Source: Methanobacterium sp. Maddingley MBC34 (GTDB taxonomy: Archaea; Methanobacteriota; Methanobacteria; Methanobacteriales; Methanobacteriaceae). From it: a stretch of 64,000 bases of DNA. Positions within the stretch are counted from its first letter, which is position 1. Each line of letters starts with the position of its first letter. The stretch is taken from contig AMGN01000005.1 in NCBI GenBank assembly GCA_000309865.1, positions 16,571 through 80,570 on the forward strand, read 5' to 3'. Below the pieces are notes generated by a model that had not been told where the DNA came from, did no database searches, and worked only from the letters and a program-made list of their open reading frames with translations. Position numbers and translations under genes: made by a program. This document shows positions 17,076-35,375 of the stretch, piece by piece.

Positions 17076-18194
17076 ATGGTCTTTGGCGGTATTAAGAAGG
17101 TCTTCAACCGTATAGGTAACATTACGGTAAATTCCAGCCAGAAAGTTGGTGGGGGAGTTCAGAAGGTCGGTGAAGGGGTGCAAAAGCCCGTTAAAAGAAT
17201 TAGGGATGTTGAAAGGCCTAAAATCTCCAGGCCTACTGCTAAAAAAGAATCTAAAACTGATTTAAGCACATTTGAACCTTCTAAATCTGATTCTAAGACT
17301 AAATCTCCGCGTAAAGTTATTAAGAAAATGGGGATGGAAAAGGATGAGATTGAGATTTTCCGCGACCTCATTGACCAGAAATATGAGCGAAAAGAAAAGC
17401 CTGAAGATGAAGATAAAGCCAAAAAAGCAGCGGTACGTAAAGCTTCCCTGGAAGAACTCCTGAAAGAAGAGGAAAAACCAGGTCTGGATCCTAAACTCAT
17501 TTTAATTATTGGTGTTCTTTCGTTTGCTGTGGTCTTCACAGTGATAGTAGTACTGGGATTCGGTGTGGAGATTGGGTTGGTATTTGGTATTATCATCCTG
17601 CTTATGACCATGTTCATTGTGTACATGCCCAAGATCAAAATGGGAGGTCGGTCTACAGCAGCTTCACGAGAATTACCATTTGCACTTAGGCAAATGGCCA
17701 CAGAATTAAGAGCTGGGATGGGGTTACATGACAGTATGCGTTCTGTTGCTATGTCTGGTTACGGTCCTTTGTCTGAGGAATTTGCCAGAGCACTGGAGGA
17801 AATAAAATACGGGGAAACCACTGAAAAGGCTCTGGTGGATATGAGTGAAAGAATTAACTCTGAAGGATTAACCAGGGCAATATACCAGATCACCCGAACC
17901 CTAACCAGTGGAGGGGATCTGGCCAAAACATTGAGTGTAATTGCAGATGACACTGCCTATGAAATGAGAATGAAACTCAAGGATTACGCCCAGAAGCTCA
18001 ACTCCTTCACCATGATCTACATGTTTGTAGCTATATTAGGTCCGGTTATCACCATGATCATGTTAATTGCTGCTACCACGGTTATGGGGTCAATTTTACC
18101 ACCCATGCTTCTTTTAATCTTATATCTATTCCTTTTCCCTGCTATTGTGGCCTTTATGGCGTTTATGATAAAAAGGCTGGAACCAAAGGTATAG
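17076..18194 (+). CDS. Type II secretion system F-domain membrane protein (TadB/C-like), with charged N-terminal extension
   Basis: Platform partner of the ATPase immediately upstream. Of the 372 residues, the first about 140 are hydrophilic and basic (many Lys, Pro, Ser), unlike the paralogue at 5775. The rest contains two hydrophobic segments (about 141-190), the F-domain with [19 protein letters not shown] and GGDLAKTL, and C-terminal membrane helices. AGGTGAGAT precedes the ATG. It may dock onto the charged N-terminus of the ATPase, but that is inference. Confidence 0.85.
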   Translation: MVFGGIKKVFNRIGNITVNSSQKVGGGVQKVGEGVQKPVKRIRDVERPKISRPTAKKESKTDLSTFEPSKSDSKTKSPRKVIKKMGMEKDEIEIFRDLIDQKYERKEKPEDEDKAKKAAVRKASLEELLKEEEKPGLDPKLILIIGVLSFAVVFTVIVVLGFGVEIGLVFGIIILLMTMFIVYMPKIKMGGRSTAASRELPFALRQMATELRAGMGLHDSMRSVAMSGYGPLSEEFARALEEIKYGETTEKALVDMSERINSEGLTRAIYQITRTLTSGGDLAKTLSVIADDTAYEMRMKLKDYAQKLNSFTMIYMFVAILGPVITMIMLIAATTVMGSILPPMLLLILYLFLFPAIVAFMAFMIKRLEPKV

Positions 18195-18572
18195 AATTAC
18201 CTGTAATCACTCATGGGGGTGTGTCAATGCCTCACATCCATTTTTTTGGTAAAAACAATATTTTAAAAGGATATTTAATGGGAAATATTGTTTATTTTTT
18301 AAGGTTCTAAATACCACTTAATTTCTAAATACATTATTTAATTCTACTTATTTGGCATGATCTACCCTCAGATTTATATATGACATGTGCTAATTGATAA
18401 TTTCCGAAGGATAAATGTGGTGAAATGAGAGGTCCTCTGATTTTCTTAGAAAATATTATTAAAGTATTACAAATCCTGTTTTTTAAAGACATTGGTTATG
18501 CACAAACTATATATGTCCTAATTTGTAGAAGAAAAACCATCATTATAAATCATTAATAATTCGGTGATTGTT
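18195..18572 (+). promoter_or_regulatory. cdh operon upstream region with two candidate promoters
   Basis: This 378-bp region precedes cdhA. Two TATA-like boxes are visible: TTTATATA at 18373-18380 (expected start near 18400) and CTATATATG at 18507-18515 (expected start near 18535). A 5-1-5 palindrome AGAGGTCCTCT lies at 18428-18438, just after the first predicted start. A 43-codon ORF (18425-18556) could be translated from the distal transcript. The proximal promoter would give a leader of about 35 nt. Which promoter is used cannot be told from sequence. Confidence 0.5.
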
Positions 18573-20939
<2,367 letters not shown>

Positions 20940-21452
20940 ATGGCTAATGATAGAGTAATACCATGGCAACCCACAGTAATTGCAGGGCCAAAACAGGCAT
21001 TACTAGTAACGCCCGAAACAGCTGAGCTCATGATAAAAAAGGCTAAACGACCTCTTTTAATTCTTGGGCCATTGGTGAAGGAAGATCCGGTCCGTTCACT
21101 TGCTTGCGGAATAGCAGAAAAATGGGATCTTCCAGTGGTTACCACTGCCGATGCATATAAATCTTTTAAGGATAAAGGTTTGGATTCCACTGCTTATGGG
21201 GTGGTGGAGATTGTAAATCTTCTTAAAGACCCTGAATGGCAGGGTGTGAAAGGTGAAGGACAACATGACCTGGTTATCTTCCTAGGATGCATATATTACA
21301 TAGGTTCACAGGGCCTATCAACACTCAAACATTATGCACCTCACCTGAAGACACTGACTATCTGCAAATTCTTCCATTCCAATGCAGATGCATCATTCCC
21401 TAACATGAACGATGAAGAATGGTTCAATTACCTTGAAAAAATGGGTAAGTAA
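20940..21452 (+). CDS. cdhB: ACS/CODH complex epsilon subunit
   Basis: Small subunit that forms the alpha2-epsilon2 CODH component; it has a transhydrogenase-like fold and may help electron transfer to FAD. The 170-residue length and motifs ([47 protein letters not shown]) fit the family. The ATG follows the cdhA TAA with no gap, and the ribosome-binding site GGAGGTGAT lies inside the end of cdhA, so the two are translationally coupled. Confidence 0.96.
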   Translation: MANDRVIPWQPTVIAGPKQALLVTPETAELMIKKAKRPLLILGPLVKEDPVRSLACGIAEKWDLPVVTTADAYKSFKDKGLDSTAYGVVEIVNLLKDPEWQGVKGEGQHDLVIFLGCIYYIGSQGLSTLKHYAPHLKTLTICKFFHSNADASFPNMNDEEWFNYLEKMGK

Positions 21453-21517
21453 GATAAATCCAGGGTCAAGAGTTTTTATAATTTTATGATATGAGCGTAA
21501 ATTAAAAAGGTGGATTG

Positions 21518-22949
<1,432 letters not shown>

Positions 22950-23074
22950 CTCATAATAAGTCATGAAAATCATAATTTAGGAGTTAAACAGGGCAGATTC
23001 ATGAATGACTAATTAAAAATTCAATATTAAGAAAAATACAAAAACAATTAGAACATTTAAATCGGAGCAATAAC

Positions 23075-23827
<753 letters not shown>

Positions 23828-23835
23828 ATAAGGGC

Positions 23836-25007
<1,172 letters not shown>

Positions 25008-25019
25008 GAGGTTATGAGT

Positions 25020-26411
25020 ATGCAAGTCACTGCAATGGATATATACCGACTGCTTCCCCAGACTAACTGTGAAGACTGTGATGAAGCCGCCTGTGGAGAG
25101 GCCTCCTGCATGGCCTTCGCCACCAAACTCTCAGAAAAAGAAGCCCAACTGGAACTATGCACTGAAATATCCTCTGAAGGATTCGCCAAACTGGAATCCC
25201 TACTGGCACCAGCAGTCCGAGAGATAACCATAGGAAACGGTGATAAAACCACCACTATAGGTGGAGATGAAGTATTATACCGTTACGAACTAACCTACTA
25301 CAACCCCACATCCCTGGTAATCGATGTATCCGATAACCTGAGTGATGCAGAATTCACCGAGAGGGTTAAAGTAATAGAGGAAACCGAGTTTGAAAGGATC
25401 GGTGAAATGCTCACCCTTGATGCCATCGCCCTTAGAAACGCATCAGGAGATGCTGGTAAATTTGCTGAAGCTGCTTTGAAACTTAAAAAAGCTAAATTAC
25501 CCCTGGTACTATGCTCTTTTGACTCTGGTGCCATGAAAGCAGCCCTGGAGAAAGTTGGTGATGAACGACCACTGATCTATGCGGTTAATGAATCTAACCT
25601 TGAAGAAATGGCAGCACTGGCCCTGGAATACAACTGCCCTGTGGCCATATTCTCCCCCAACGACCTGGAAAAAATGAAACAGATGAGCCGGGTACTTCGG
25701 GAAAAAGGAATAGAAGACATTGTACTGGACCCCGGAACATTTGTGGAAGAAGGAATTGGAGACAGTCTTGATAACTTTGTAATGATACGCCGACTGGCAG
25801 TGGAAGAACAAGATGAAGATTTCCGTTTCCCAATACTGGGCATACCTGCCCTAACCTGGTTATATGAAAAAGATGAAATCCAGGGAGGTATCAGAGAAGC
25901 AACCATTGCCGCCACCCTTATGAATAAATATGCGGACATGCTAATATTCCACGGAACCAATATATGGGAATTAATACCTGTCCTCACCCTGAGACAGGGC
26001 ATATACACAGATCCCAGGAAGCCTCAGGCTGTGGATGCTGGGCTTTACGAATTTGGTGATCTGGACAAAGATTCACCAATATTAATGACCACCAATTTCG
26101 CCCTCACATTTTACACAGTTGAAGGAGATATAAAGGGTAAAACCAACGCTTACCTTCTGGTTCTGGATACTGAGGGTCGTGCAGTGGATGTTTCCCTGGC
26201 AGGTGGTCAGCTTAACGCAGAAGCAGTAGCCGACCTTATAAAAGAAACTGGAATTGAAGATAAAGTTGAAACTCGCACACTCATAATTCCAGGGTTAGCC
26301 GCCCCGGTGAGTGGGGAAATTGAGGATGAAAGTGGATGGGAAGTTCTGGTTGGTCCAAGGGACTCATCAGGAGTACCGGATTTCTTGGATAAACTTAAAG
26401 AGAAGTCTTAA
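25020..26411 (+). CDS. cdhE: ACS/CODH complex gamma subunit (corrinoid Fe-S protein large subunit)
   Basis: Binds the corrinoid and a 4Fe-4S cluster; it is the methyl carrier of the complex. The N-terminal cluster motif uses Cys17, Cys20, Cys25 and Cys30 (TNCEDCDEAACGEASC). A TIM barrel and a C-terminal corrinoid-binding domain follow. I prefer the ATG at 25020, seven bases after GGAGGT, over the ATG at 25014, which is too close to it; the product is then 463 residues. The ribosome-binding site overlaps the cdhD stop region, showing tight coupling. Confidence 0.96.
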   Translation: MQVTAMDIYRLLPQTNCEDCDEAACGEASCMAFATKLSEKEAQLELCTEISSEGFAKLESLLAPAVREITIGNGDKTTTIGGDEVLYRYELTYYNPTSLVIDVSDNLSDAEFTERVKVIEETEFERIGEMLTLDAIALRNASGDAGKFAEAALKLKKAKLPLVLCSFDSGAMKAALEKVGDERPLIYAVNESNLEEMAALALEYNCPVAIFSPNDLEKMKQMSRVLREKGIEDIVLDPGTFVEEGIGDSLDNFVMIRRLAVEEQDEDFRFPILGIPALTWLYEKDEIQGGIREATIAATLMNKYADMLIFHGTNIWELIPVLTLRQGIYTDPRKPQAVDAGLYEFGDLDKDSPILMTTNFALTFYTVEGDIKGKTNAYLLVLDTEGRAVDVSLAGGQLNAEAVADLIKETGIEDKVETRTLIIPGLAAPVSGEIEDESGWEVLVGPRDSSGVPDFLDKLKEKS

Positions 26412-26462
26412 AGAAAATCTACGGTAACATCTTAAAAACTGAAATAATGGAAAAGTGATAAA

Positions 26463-26933
26463 ATGAAGACCCTGATGGTAATTGATCCCCAACGCTGCAG
26501 TGAATGCCAGGACTGCATCAATGCCTGTAAAAAAACCCACGGCGTGGCCAGGACCAAAAAAACCAGCACAGTACCAGTATTCTGCCTGCAATGCCACCCT
26601 GATAAAGCTCCCTGCGCCCGAATATGTCCAACCGGTGCCATCCGGGAAGAAGATGGAACTTTAATCGTGGATGAGGAATCCTGCATCATGTGCCGTTTGT
26701 GCATGATAGCCTGTCCAGTGGGTATGCTGGTTATAGATGACGAGAAAAAGGCAGTGCAGAAGTGCACCCTATGTCTGGATGCAGAAGATCAGATACTCCC
26801 TGCCTGTGTAGAGGCCTGCAAAGACAATGTTCTTAAGATTTTCTCTGTGGAAGATCTGGAAGAACTCAAAAAAGACCTATCCTACACAGAAGTACTTAAC
26901 GAAGCCATGAAAGCCTATCAGGACAAACTTTAA
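26463..26933 (+). CDS. 4Fe-4S polyferredoxin (CooF/HycB-like), last gene of the cdh operon
   Basis: Electron carrier, probably partner of the CODH component. The 156-residue protein has cysteine sets for four 4Fe-4S clusters: CSECQDCINAC, CLQCHPDKAPCARICP, CIMCRLCMIACP, and CTLC...CVEAC. This is the HycB/CooF-type arrangement. It follows cdhE by about 50 bp with its own ribosome-binding site. A T-run after it probably ends the operon. PorE and PorF in this window have similar cluster patterns. Confidence 0.85.
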   Translation: MKTLMVIDPQRCSECQDCINACKKTHGVARTKKTSTVPVFCLQCHPDKAPCARICPTGAIREEDGTLIVDEESCIMCRLCMIACPVGMLVIDDEKKAVQKCTLCLDAEDQILPACVEACKDNVLKIFSVEDLEELKKDLSYTEVLNEAMKAYQDKL

Positions 26934-26969
26934 AATGGATGAGTTTAAGTCAAAATGACTTAACTTTCC

Positions 26970-26978
26970 TTTTTTTTT
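26970..26978 (+). terminator. Oligo-T terminator at the end of the cdh operon
   Basis: A run of nine T, part of TTTCCTTTTTTTTTGTTTCC, about 35 bp after the ferredoxin stop. Archaeal RNA polymerase stops at such T-rich tracts without needing a hairpin. Confidence 0.5.
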
Positions 26979-27058
26979 GTTTCCAAAGCCATTTTTTTCA
27001 ATAAAACCTTTTTATTTTCAATGAAAAAATAACTCATTCCTTGGTAGGCTAAAAATTT

Positions 27059-27661
27059 TTAGGAATAAGATGAGGTTCTGATTACACAAAGACCTTTCAT
27101 CTTCACCCCTTCTTTTTCCAACAATTCTTTTTTCATTTCCACGCCCCCTCTATAGTTACCTAAATTCAGATCAGATTTAACCACTCTGTGGCAGGGTATA
27201 ACTAGTGGAAACGGATTTCTAGCCATTGCACTTCCCACAGCCCGCCACGCCTGACTTCCCATGGACTCTGCAATTTCTTTATATGTTTTAACTTCTCCCC
27301 GGGGAATTTTAAAAACCAACTGCAATACTTTAAGATCAAAATTATTGGGAACTGGCCCAGGATGTTCTGTTGATTTTTTAGCGGATAAATCCAGCATATC
27401 CAGATCAAATTCGATTTTTTGGCCTTTATAAATCTTGATTATCTTTTCTAGCAGTGGTTGATATTTTTCAGTTAATTCAAAGTGAATAAATTCATTGGAA
27501 ATCAGTTCACAAAGTTTTTCCCTGCTGGATTGTGGTAGAAAGATTCTTACAATCTTTCCACTTTTGGGGGAAACTCCCACTGCAAAATATAGATCCTCTG
27601 CAGGTGAAAATGATACCAGAATCTTTTCAGGATCCAAATTAGCATTGTATTCTTTTTTCAT
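27059..27661 (-). CDS. ogt: Methylated-DNA--protein-cysteine S-methyltransferase
   Basis: Repairs O6-methylguanine by transferring the alkyl group to its own cysteine. The 200-residue protein ends in the standard domain: IPRGEVKTYKEIAESMGS, then RAVGSAMARNPFPLVIPCHRVV, with the acceptor Cys in PCHRV, and GNYRGGVEMKKELLEKEGV. The N-terminal about 110 residues are divergent. It converges with the cdh operon and has a 256-bp upstream gap holding a 24-nt direct repeat. Confidence 0.92.
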   Translation of the reverse strand: MKKEYNANLDPEKILVSFSPAEDLYFAVGVSPKSGKIVRIFLPQSSREKLCELISNEFIHFELTEKYQPLLEKIIKIYKGQKIEFDLDMLDLSAKKSTEHPGPVPNNFDLKVLQLVFKIPRGEVKTYKEIAESMGSQAWRAVGSAMARNPFPLVIPCHRVVKSDLNLGNYRGGVEMKKELLEKEGVKMKGLCVIRTSSYS

Positions 27662-27836
27662 ATAGATAACCTGATAATTTTTTAGGGTTCATTTTAGAAC
27701 CTATTTCATTTTCATAATCTTTGTTTTTTACTGCTTATTTTATTGGTATAATAGGTTATGGATAAAATATTCAATTGAATCAATTAAAAAAAATCCTTAA
27801 TTTTTCTTTAAGGGATATTTGCATTAATACGCAAAG

Positions 27837-27900
27837 TATTCCTTAAATGAAGAAATATTCCTTTTGTACGATAAGTTATTCCTTGAATGAAGAAATATTC
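27837..27900. repeat. 24-nt direct repeat, 40-nt period, upstream of ogt
   Basis: Two copies (27837-27860 and 27877-27900) differ at a single base; the shared core is CCTTRAATGAAGAAATAT. The second copy ends 17 bases before the 3' end of the HEAT-protein gene. They may be a doubled binding site or a duplicated 3' processing or termination region. Confidence 0.7.
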
Positions 27901-27917
27901 TGTATTTTAATGTCAGA

Positions 27918-29267
<1,350 letters not shown>

Positions 29268-29344
29268 AATAATCTCCTGGAACTGGGGATAATATCATCA
29301 TAGTTCTATTAGCTGTGGTGGAAGTTATAATTATGTTAAGTTAC

Positions 29345-30482
<1,138 letters not shown>

Positions 30483-30502
<20 letters not shown>

Positions 30503-30668
30503 TGTTAATGGCCCCTGTTGGACACACCACCCTGCATAAAGTGCAATTTTCACAACCTGGATGGGTGATGATCTTCATCCCTGATAGTTCCAGACTATTA
30601 TGAGGACAAACTGCTACACATGCTCCACAATATCCACATCGTTCTGCAGAAATTATCATCTTAACCAA
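30483..30668 (-). CDS. 2[4Fe-4S] ferredoxin
   Basis: A 61-residue ferredoxin with two complete cluster motifs: CGYCGACVAVCP and CENCTLCRVVCP. It overlaps the start of the geranylgeranyl reductase gene by 20 bp. The reductase family needs low-potential electrons, and this small ferredoxin is a reasonable donor. The start could be the ATG at 30668 or the one three codons later. Confidence 0.9.
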
Positions 30669-31050
<382 letters not shown>

Positions 31051-31110
31051 CAATCACAATTTCTATTGTTAATGGTTCAAATTTAAACAAAGTTTAAATA
31101 ATAAAAAAGA

Positions 31111-31120
31111 GTTTAAATAC
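31111..31120 (+). promoter_or_regulatory. TATA box of tRNA-Thr
   Basis: GTTTAAATAC lies about 30 nt upstream of the tRNA 5' end. A similar GTTTAAATA about 20 nt earlier is a weaker alternative. Confidence 0.55.
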
Positions 31121-31144
31121 TAAAACAGTCTAACCATAAATATC

Positions 31145-31222
<78 letters not shown>

Positions 31223-31416
31223 CAATTTTATTTTTAAATTATTTTGATTCTTTAAATAAGAAGTAACGTTTCTAGTGATGTTTATTTGATATATCAATGG
31301 AATAATCCGTAAATTATTATACTTAGTGTAATGAAACAAATTTATTGGAATAATTGTTGATGATATGTTTGATTCAGGATAATGTAACTCATTTGAAGTG
31401 TGTATTTGGTGATTAA

Positions 31417-32223
<807 letters not shown>

Positions 32224-32286
32224 ACATTTCAAAACGTGAGATTAAAAAATTAAGAAGTCTCATGTTAAATTTTTTATTTTGAGTAA

Positions 32287-32333
32287 TCAAATTCAAGTAT
32301 TCAATTCAATTCAAGTATTCAATTCAAGTATTT
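32287..32333. repeat. Short tandem repeat ATTCAAGT/ATTCAA between the paralogues
   Basis: The spacer before the second phosphoesterase consists of repeated ATTCAA and TTCAAGTATT units (about 47 bp). It lies within 15 bases of the next start codon and thus in its promoter or leader. Confidence 0.55.
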
Positions 32334-32345
32334 ATGGTGTTTTCA

Positions 32346-33152
32346 ATGGGGAAAAAAGTAATTCAAATATCGGATGTACATTTTGGGGATAGTACCTTCT
32401 CTTCAAGACTTAAATCCAACCTCCTGGCTCAGTTGGAGGAGGGGAATCCTGATCTTTTAATATTTGCAGGGGATCTCACTGCCAGTGGTTATGCCCATGA
32501 ATATGAACAGGCCCTGGAATTCGTTGATGAATTAAAATCCATTACCAAAACCCACATAATTCCCGGAAACCACGATGCCCGTAACGTGGGATTGGTACAT
32601 TTTGAAAAGATGATCAGTGAACGAAAATTTGTCCATGTTGATAAAAGTTCCAATTTCACCGTTATCGGGCTTGATTCATCTGAAGCTGATGTTAGCCACG
32701 GGCAGATTGGACGCGATCAGCTGGACTGGTTAAAATCTGAATTGGCCAAAATACCAGAGGACCAGGCTAAAGTTGTCACTTTCCACCACCACATCATACC
32801 CATCCCCCAAACAGGAAGAGAAAGAAATATTCTCCTGGATTCTGGGGATTTAATGCATATTTTAACCGAGAATGGTGTTGATTTTGTGTTAAATGGGCAT
32901 AAACATGTCCCCAATGTGTGGATGCTTAACAATATGGTGGTTTTAAACTCTGGAACTCCAACCACCAGAAGATTGCGTGGAAATATATATTCCAGCTACA
33001 ATGAACTGCAAATTAATGATGGGGAAGTGTTTGTTAATTTGGTGAAAACAGAGACTGGAAGTAAAAGACAGATTGCCCATTATTCGGTGGAGGTGAGGGA
33101 TGAATCCTTTGTGATTTATTCTTATACTCATAATTCAATACATAAAGTTTGA
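32346..33152 (+). CDS. Calcineurin-like metallophosphoesterase (second of a tandem pair)
   Basis: Duplicate of the preceding gene, 268 residues from the ATG at 32346 (GGTG is 6 nt upstream; an ATG four codons earlier is also in frame). The metal-binding blocks are intact: ISDVHFGD, AGDLTASGY, PGNHDARN, FHHHIIP, NGHKHVPN. Differences from the first copy are spread over the protein rather than concentrated in the active site, so both copies are probably active. The two may differ in substrate or expression. Confidence 0.83.
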   Translation: MGKKVIQISDVHFGDSTFSSRLKSNLLAQLEEGNPDLLIFAGDLTASGYAHEYEQALEFVDELKSITKTHIIPGNHDARNVGLVHFEKMISERKFVHVDKSSNFTVIGLDSSEADVSHGQIGRDQLDWLKSELAKIPEDQAKVVTFHHHIIPIPQTGRERNILLDSGDLMHILTENGVDFVLNGHKHVPNVWMLNNMVVLNSGTPTTRRLRGNIYSSYNELQINDGEVFVNLVKTETGSKRQIAHYSVEVRDESFVIYSYTHNSIHKV

Positions 33153-33160
33153 AAACAATA

Positions 33161-33188
33161 GATGTGAATAGTATTGATGTGAATAGTA
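33161..33188. repeat. GATGTGAATAGTA tandem repeat
   Basis: GATGTGAATAGTA occurs at 33161-33173 and 33176-33188, followed by further TTGAATAGTA and TTGAGTAT variants to about 33240. Low-complexity slippage products in the gap before the membrane-protein gene. Confidence 0.55.
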
Positions 33189-33337
33189 CAATTGACTATA
33201 TTGAATAGTACATTGAGTATATTGTATTGAGTATTGAATTTCATTGATATTATATGAATTATTGAATAAATTATTTTTAGTGTAACGAGATATTATTGAA
33301 TATAATTATTAGTTAGATGAAATGAGTCTGGTATAGA

Positions 33338-33958
33338 ATGTCAAAAACATTAGATATAATAATGGCGGGAATTATCTCCGGGATCGTGGCTTTCACCACA
33401 TCTCAACTGGGAGTAACTGGAACCATAATTGGTGCTGTATTAGGATCAATGCTATACCAGTTCATGAGCCACTTTTTCAAGAAACCCCTGGAAAATGTTA
33501 ACACTTTAAAAACCCCAAAAACTGTAGAAAGCCAGATAGTTTATGCTTTTCCATTAATCATAATCCTGGCTATAGAAATAATCTACTTACTATCTTCATT
33601 TTACCTTGGTCCTCGTGAAATATTCCAATCAATGCAATCAGCCACTGACTGGAACCTTTTCAGAACCATTGGTATTGGTCTCATAATTATGGGAGTTTAC
33701 CCACTCCTTGAACCTGACCGTATACCACCAATTTATGGTTTGGCAGTACTGGGTGTGGGAGTGGTGAAACTAATGGCAGGATTTGTGGATTATAACTCTC
33801 CATTTGTCGCGTTATATTCACCCATATTCCATCAATTCAGTATATTGATTTCTATAGTGCTCATCGTAGTGCTTTTGTATGTGATAGTATCTATAATCCA
33901 GGATTCCGTGACTATTATACGTAAAGAAGATCAAAGTAAGAATAGTGAAATTGAGTAA
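33338..33958 (+). CDS. Uncharacterised membrane protein
   Basis: I do not recognise this 206-residue protein. It has about five hydrophobic segments: near 8-40, 64-85, about 108-122, 127-147 and 165-190. The first segment is glycine-rich (GIISGIVAFTTSQLGVTG, then GAVLGSMLYQF), similar to membrane-embedded glycine-zipper helices. The short cytoplasmic tail is charged. It is 70 bp upstream of the HTH-PhoU gene and may be cotranscribed with it; that is the only functional hint. Confidence 0.7.
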   Translation: MSKTLDIIMAGIISGIVAFTTSQLGVTGTIIGAVLGSMLYQFMSHFFKKPLENVNTLKTPKTVESQIVYAFPLIIILAIEIIYLLSSFYLGPREIFQSMQSATDWNLFRTIGIGLIIMGVYPLLEPDRIPPIYGLAVLGVGVVKLMAGFVDYNSPFVALYSPIFHQFSILISIVLIVVLLYVIVSIIQDSVTIIRKEDQSKNSEIE

Positions 33959-34028
33959 TTGTGAAGTTGAGTATTAGGGAAATTGTGTAACATGGAGAAG
34001 GTTGATCTAACTCAATGCACGATCAGTG

Positions 34029-34949
34029 ATGTCAGGCAATGATAAAATGACGAATAGAGCAAAAAATAGTACTCTTAAGGCAGTTTTGGAAGTGATTCTA
34101 TATGATAATCCTGCTACTCAGGATGAAATAGCAGAAAAGCTGGGATTAACCCGGAGGTATGTGACTAAACTGTTACAGCCGCTCATCAAAGAGGGAGTAG
34201 TCAGAAGGGCATATATTCTTGATCTTAAGAAGTTCGATGAATTTTCAGAAATGTTTGATGAGGAAAAAACTTCCAGGGAGCACGCTGGAACCTTCCTGAT
34301 AAAGGACATGCTAAGGGACATGGCCAAACATATCTGCCGCCAGTTTGACATGTCATTTGAAGCTCTACTGCAGTATGATTCTGAAATGGCTGAGGAAGCC
34401 CTTAAACTGGATTACATCTCTAATAACATGCATGAAAAAATACGTTCATCTGTGGAAACTGTTATATCCATTAATCCATACTCAGAGTTCAGTAAAACCA
34501 TGGTCTTGGGAGAAGTGGGATACGATCTGGAACGTATTGCTGACCATACTTGTCACATTGCTAACTTTGCCCTGCAAGAGTCAGACCCAATTGATGAAGA
34601 GATGATGGAAACGTTAAAATCCATGTATAAAACTTCACGTAAAATGGTGAATCAGTCAATGGATGCCTTTTTAGATGAACGTCTGGAGCTTAAGGATAAG
34701 GTTATGGATTACGAGGAAAGGATCCATGAACTGCAGAAGAAGGCCTTAAACAACATAGCCACCCAGATGGCTGAGGATGATGTTATGGACAAAGACCGAT
34801 CCAACTATTACCTCGCACTATCCCGTGTTGTCAAGGCTTTTGAGCGTATTGGGGATATATCCATTGAGATAATTGACACTGCTGGTGAATTCTACCGTAA
34901 CATACCTCGAACCACCACTCCTGAACGTTTCCGTAGGATGAAACCTTGA
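34029..34949 (+). CDS. HTH-PhoU fusion: phosphate-responsive regulator
   Basis: A 306-residue protein. The N-terminal winged-helix domain (about 18-65) has ATQDEIAEKLGLTRRYVTKLLQPLI as its recognition region. Two tandem PhoU helical-bundle repeats follow (about 85-185 and 190-290), with VGYDLERIADHTCHIANFA and SRVVKAFERIGDISIEI as the E/D-x-x-R-I-x-D metal-binding motifs. It is a likely transcription factor for the pst genes 1.4 kb downstream. The start is uncertain among GTG 34026, ATG 34029 and ATG 34047. The role is inferred from domains and location. Confidence 0.85.
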   Translation: MSGNDKMTNRAKNSTLKAVLEVILYDNPATQDEIAEKLGLTRRYVTKLLQPLIKEGVVRRAYILDLKKFDEFSEMFDEEKTSREHAGTFLIKDMLRDMAKHICRQFDMSFEALLQYDSEMAEEALKLDYISNNMHEKIRSSVETVISINPYSEFSKTMVLGEVGYDLERIADHTCHIANFALQESDPIDEEMMETLKSMYKTSRKMVNQSMDAFLDERLELKDKVMDYEERIHELQKKALNNIATQMAEDDVMDKDRSNYYLALSRVVKAFERIGDISIEIIDTAGEFYRNIPRTTTPERFRRMKP

Positions 34950-35375
34950 GTAAAATGACCCCTTGGAATTCCTATAAAATTTTTTTATTTATTTAACAAA
35001 AATCAAAATCATGACCAATTTTTTTATTTTATTTTTGAATTTTTTTTAGTATTTAAAAAATTCATCAGAATATTGACACTTCATATATGTCAAAATTTTC
35101 GATTATTTCTCAAAAAGTGAATACGTCTACACTAATAGTAAGTTCGCAATAATTGTCTACACTAATTGTCTAAGTAGAAATAAGTGTCTAGTATCATATT
35201 TTTTTTAGACCCTGTTAGAAAATATAATGAGATTTTTATAATCTTTCAGGGAACAGTAGGGGTTCACGTGAATGTAGAAATATGATATGGGCTTTTAATG
35301 CGCAGATATCTTAAAATGAGTATTTAAACTAGGTTTAAATAAAGGGTGTTTGAATGGATTAATCATTTCGTTTCC
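34950..35375. other. Convergent intergenic region with short repeats and a palindrome
   Basis: 426 bp between two genes that end toward each other, so no promoter is required. A GGAATTCC and a T-run after 34965 can terminate the regulator mRNA. GTCTACACTAAT occurs at 35125-35136 and 35155-35166 (30-nt spacing), with two further GTCTA-like elements close by. TTCACGTGAA, a perfect 10-bp palindrome, is at 35263-35272. No coding frame is convincing. Confidence 0.5.
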
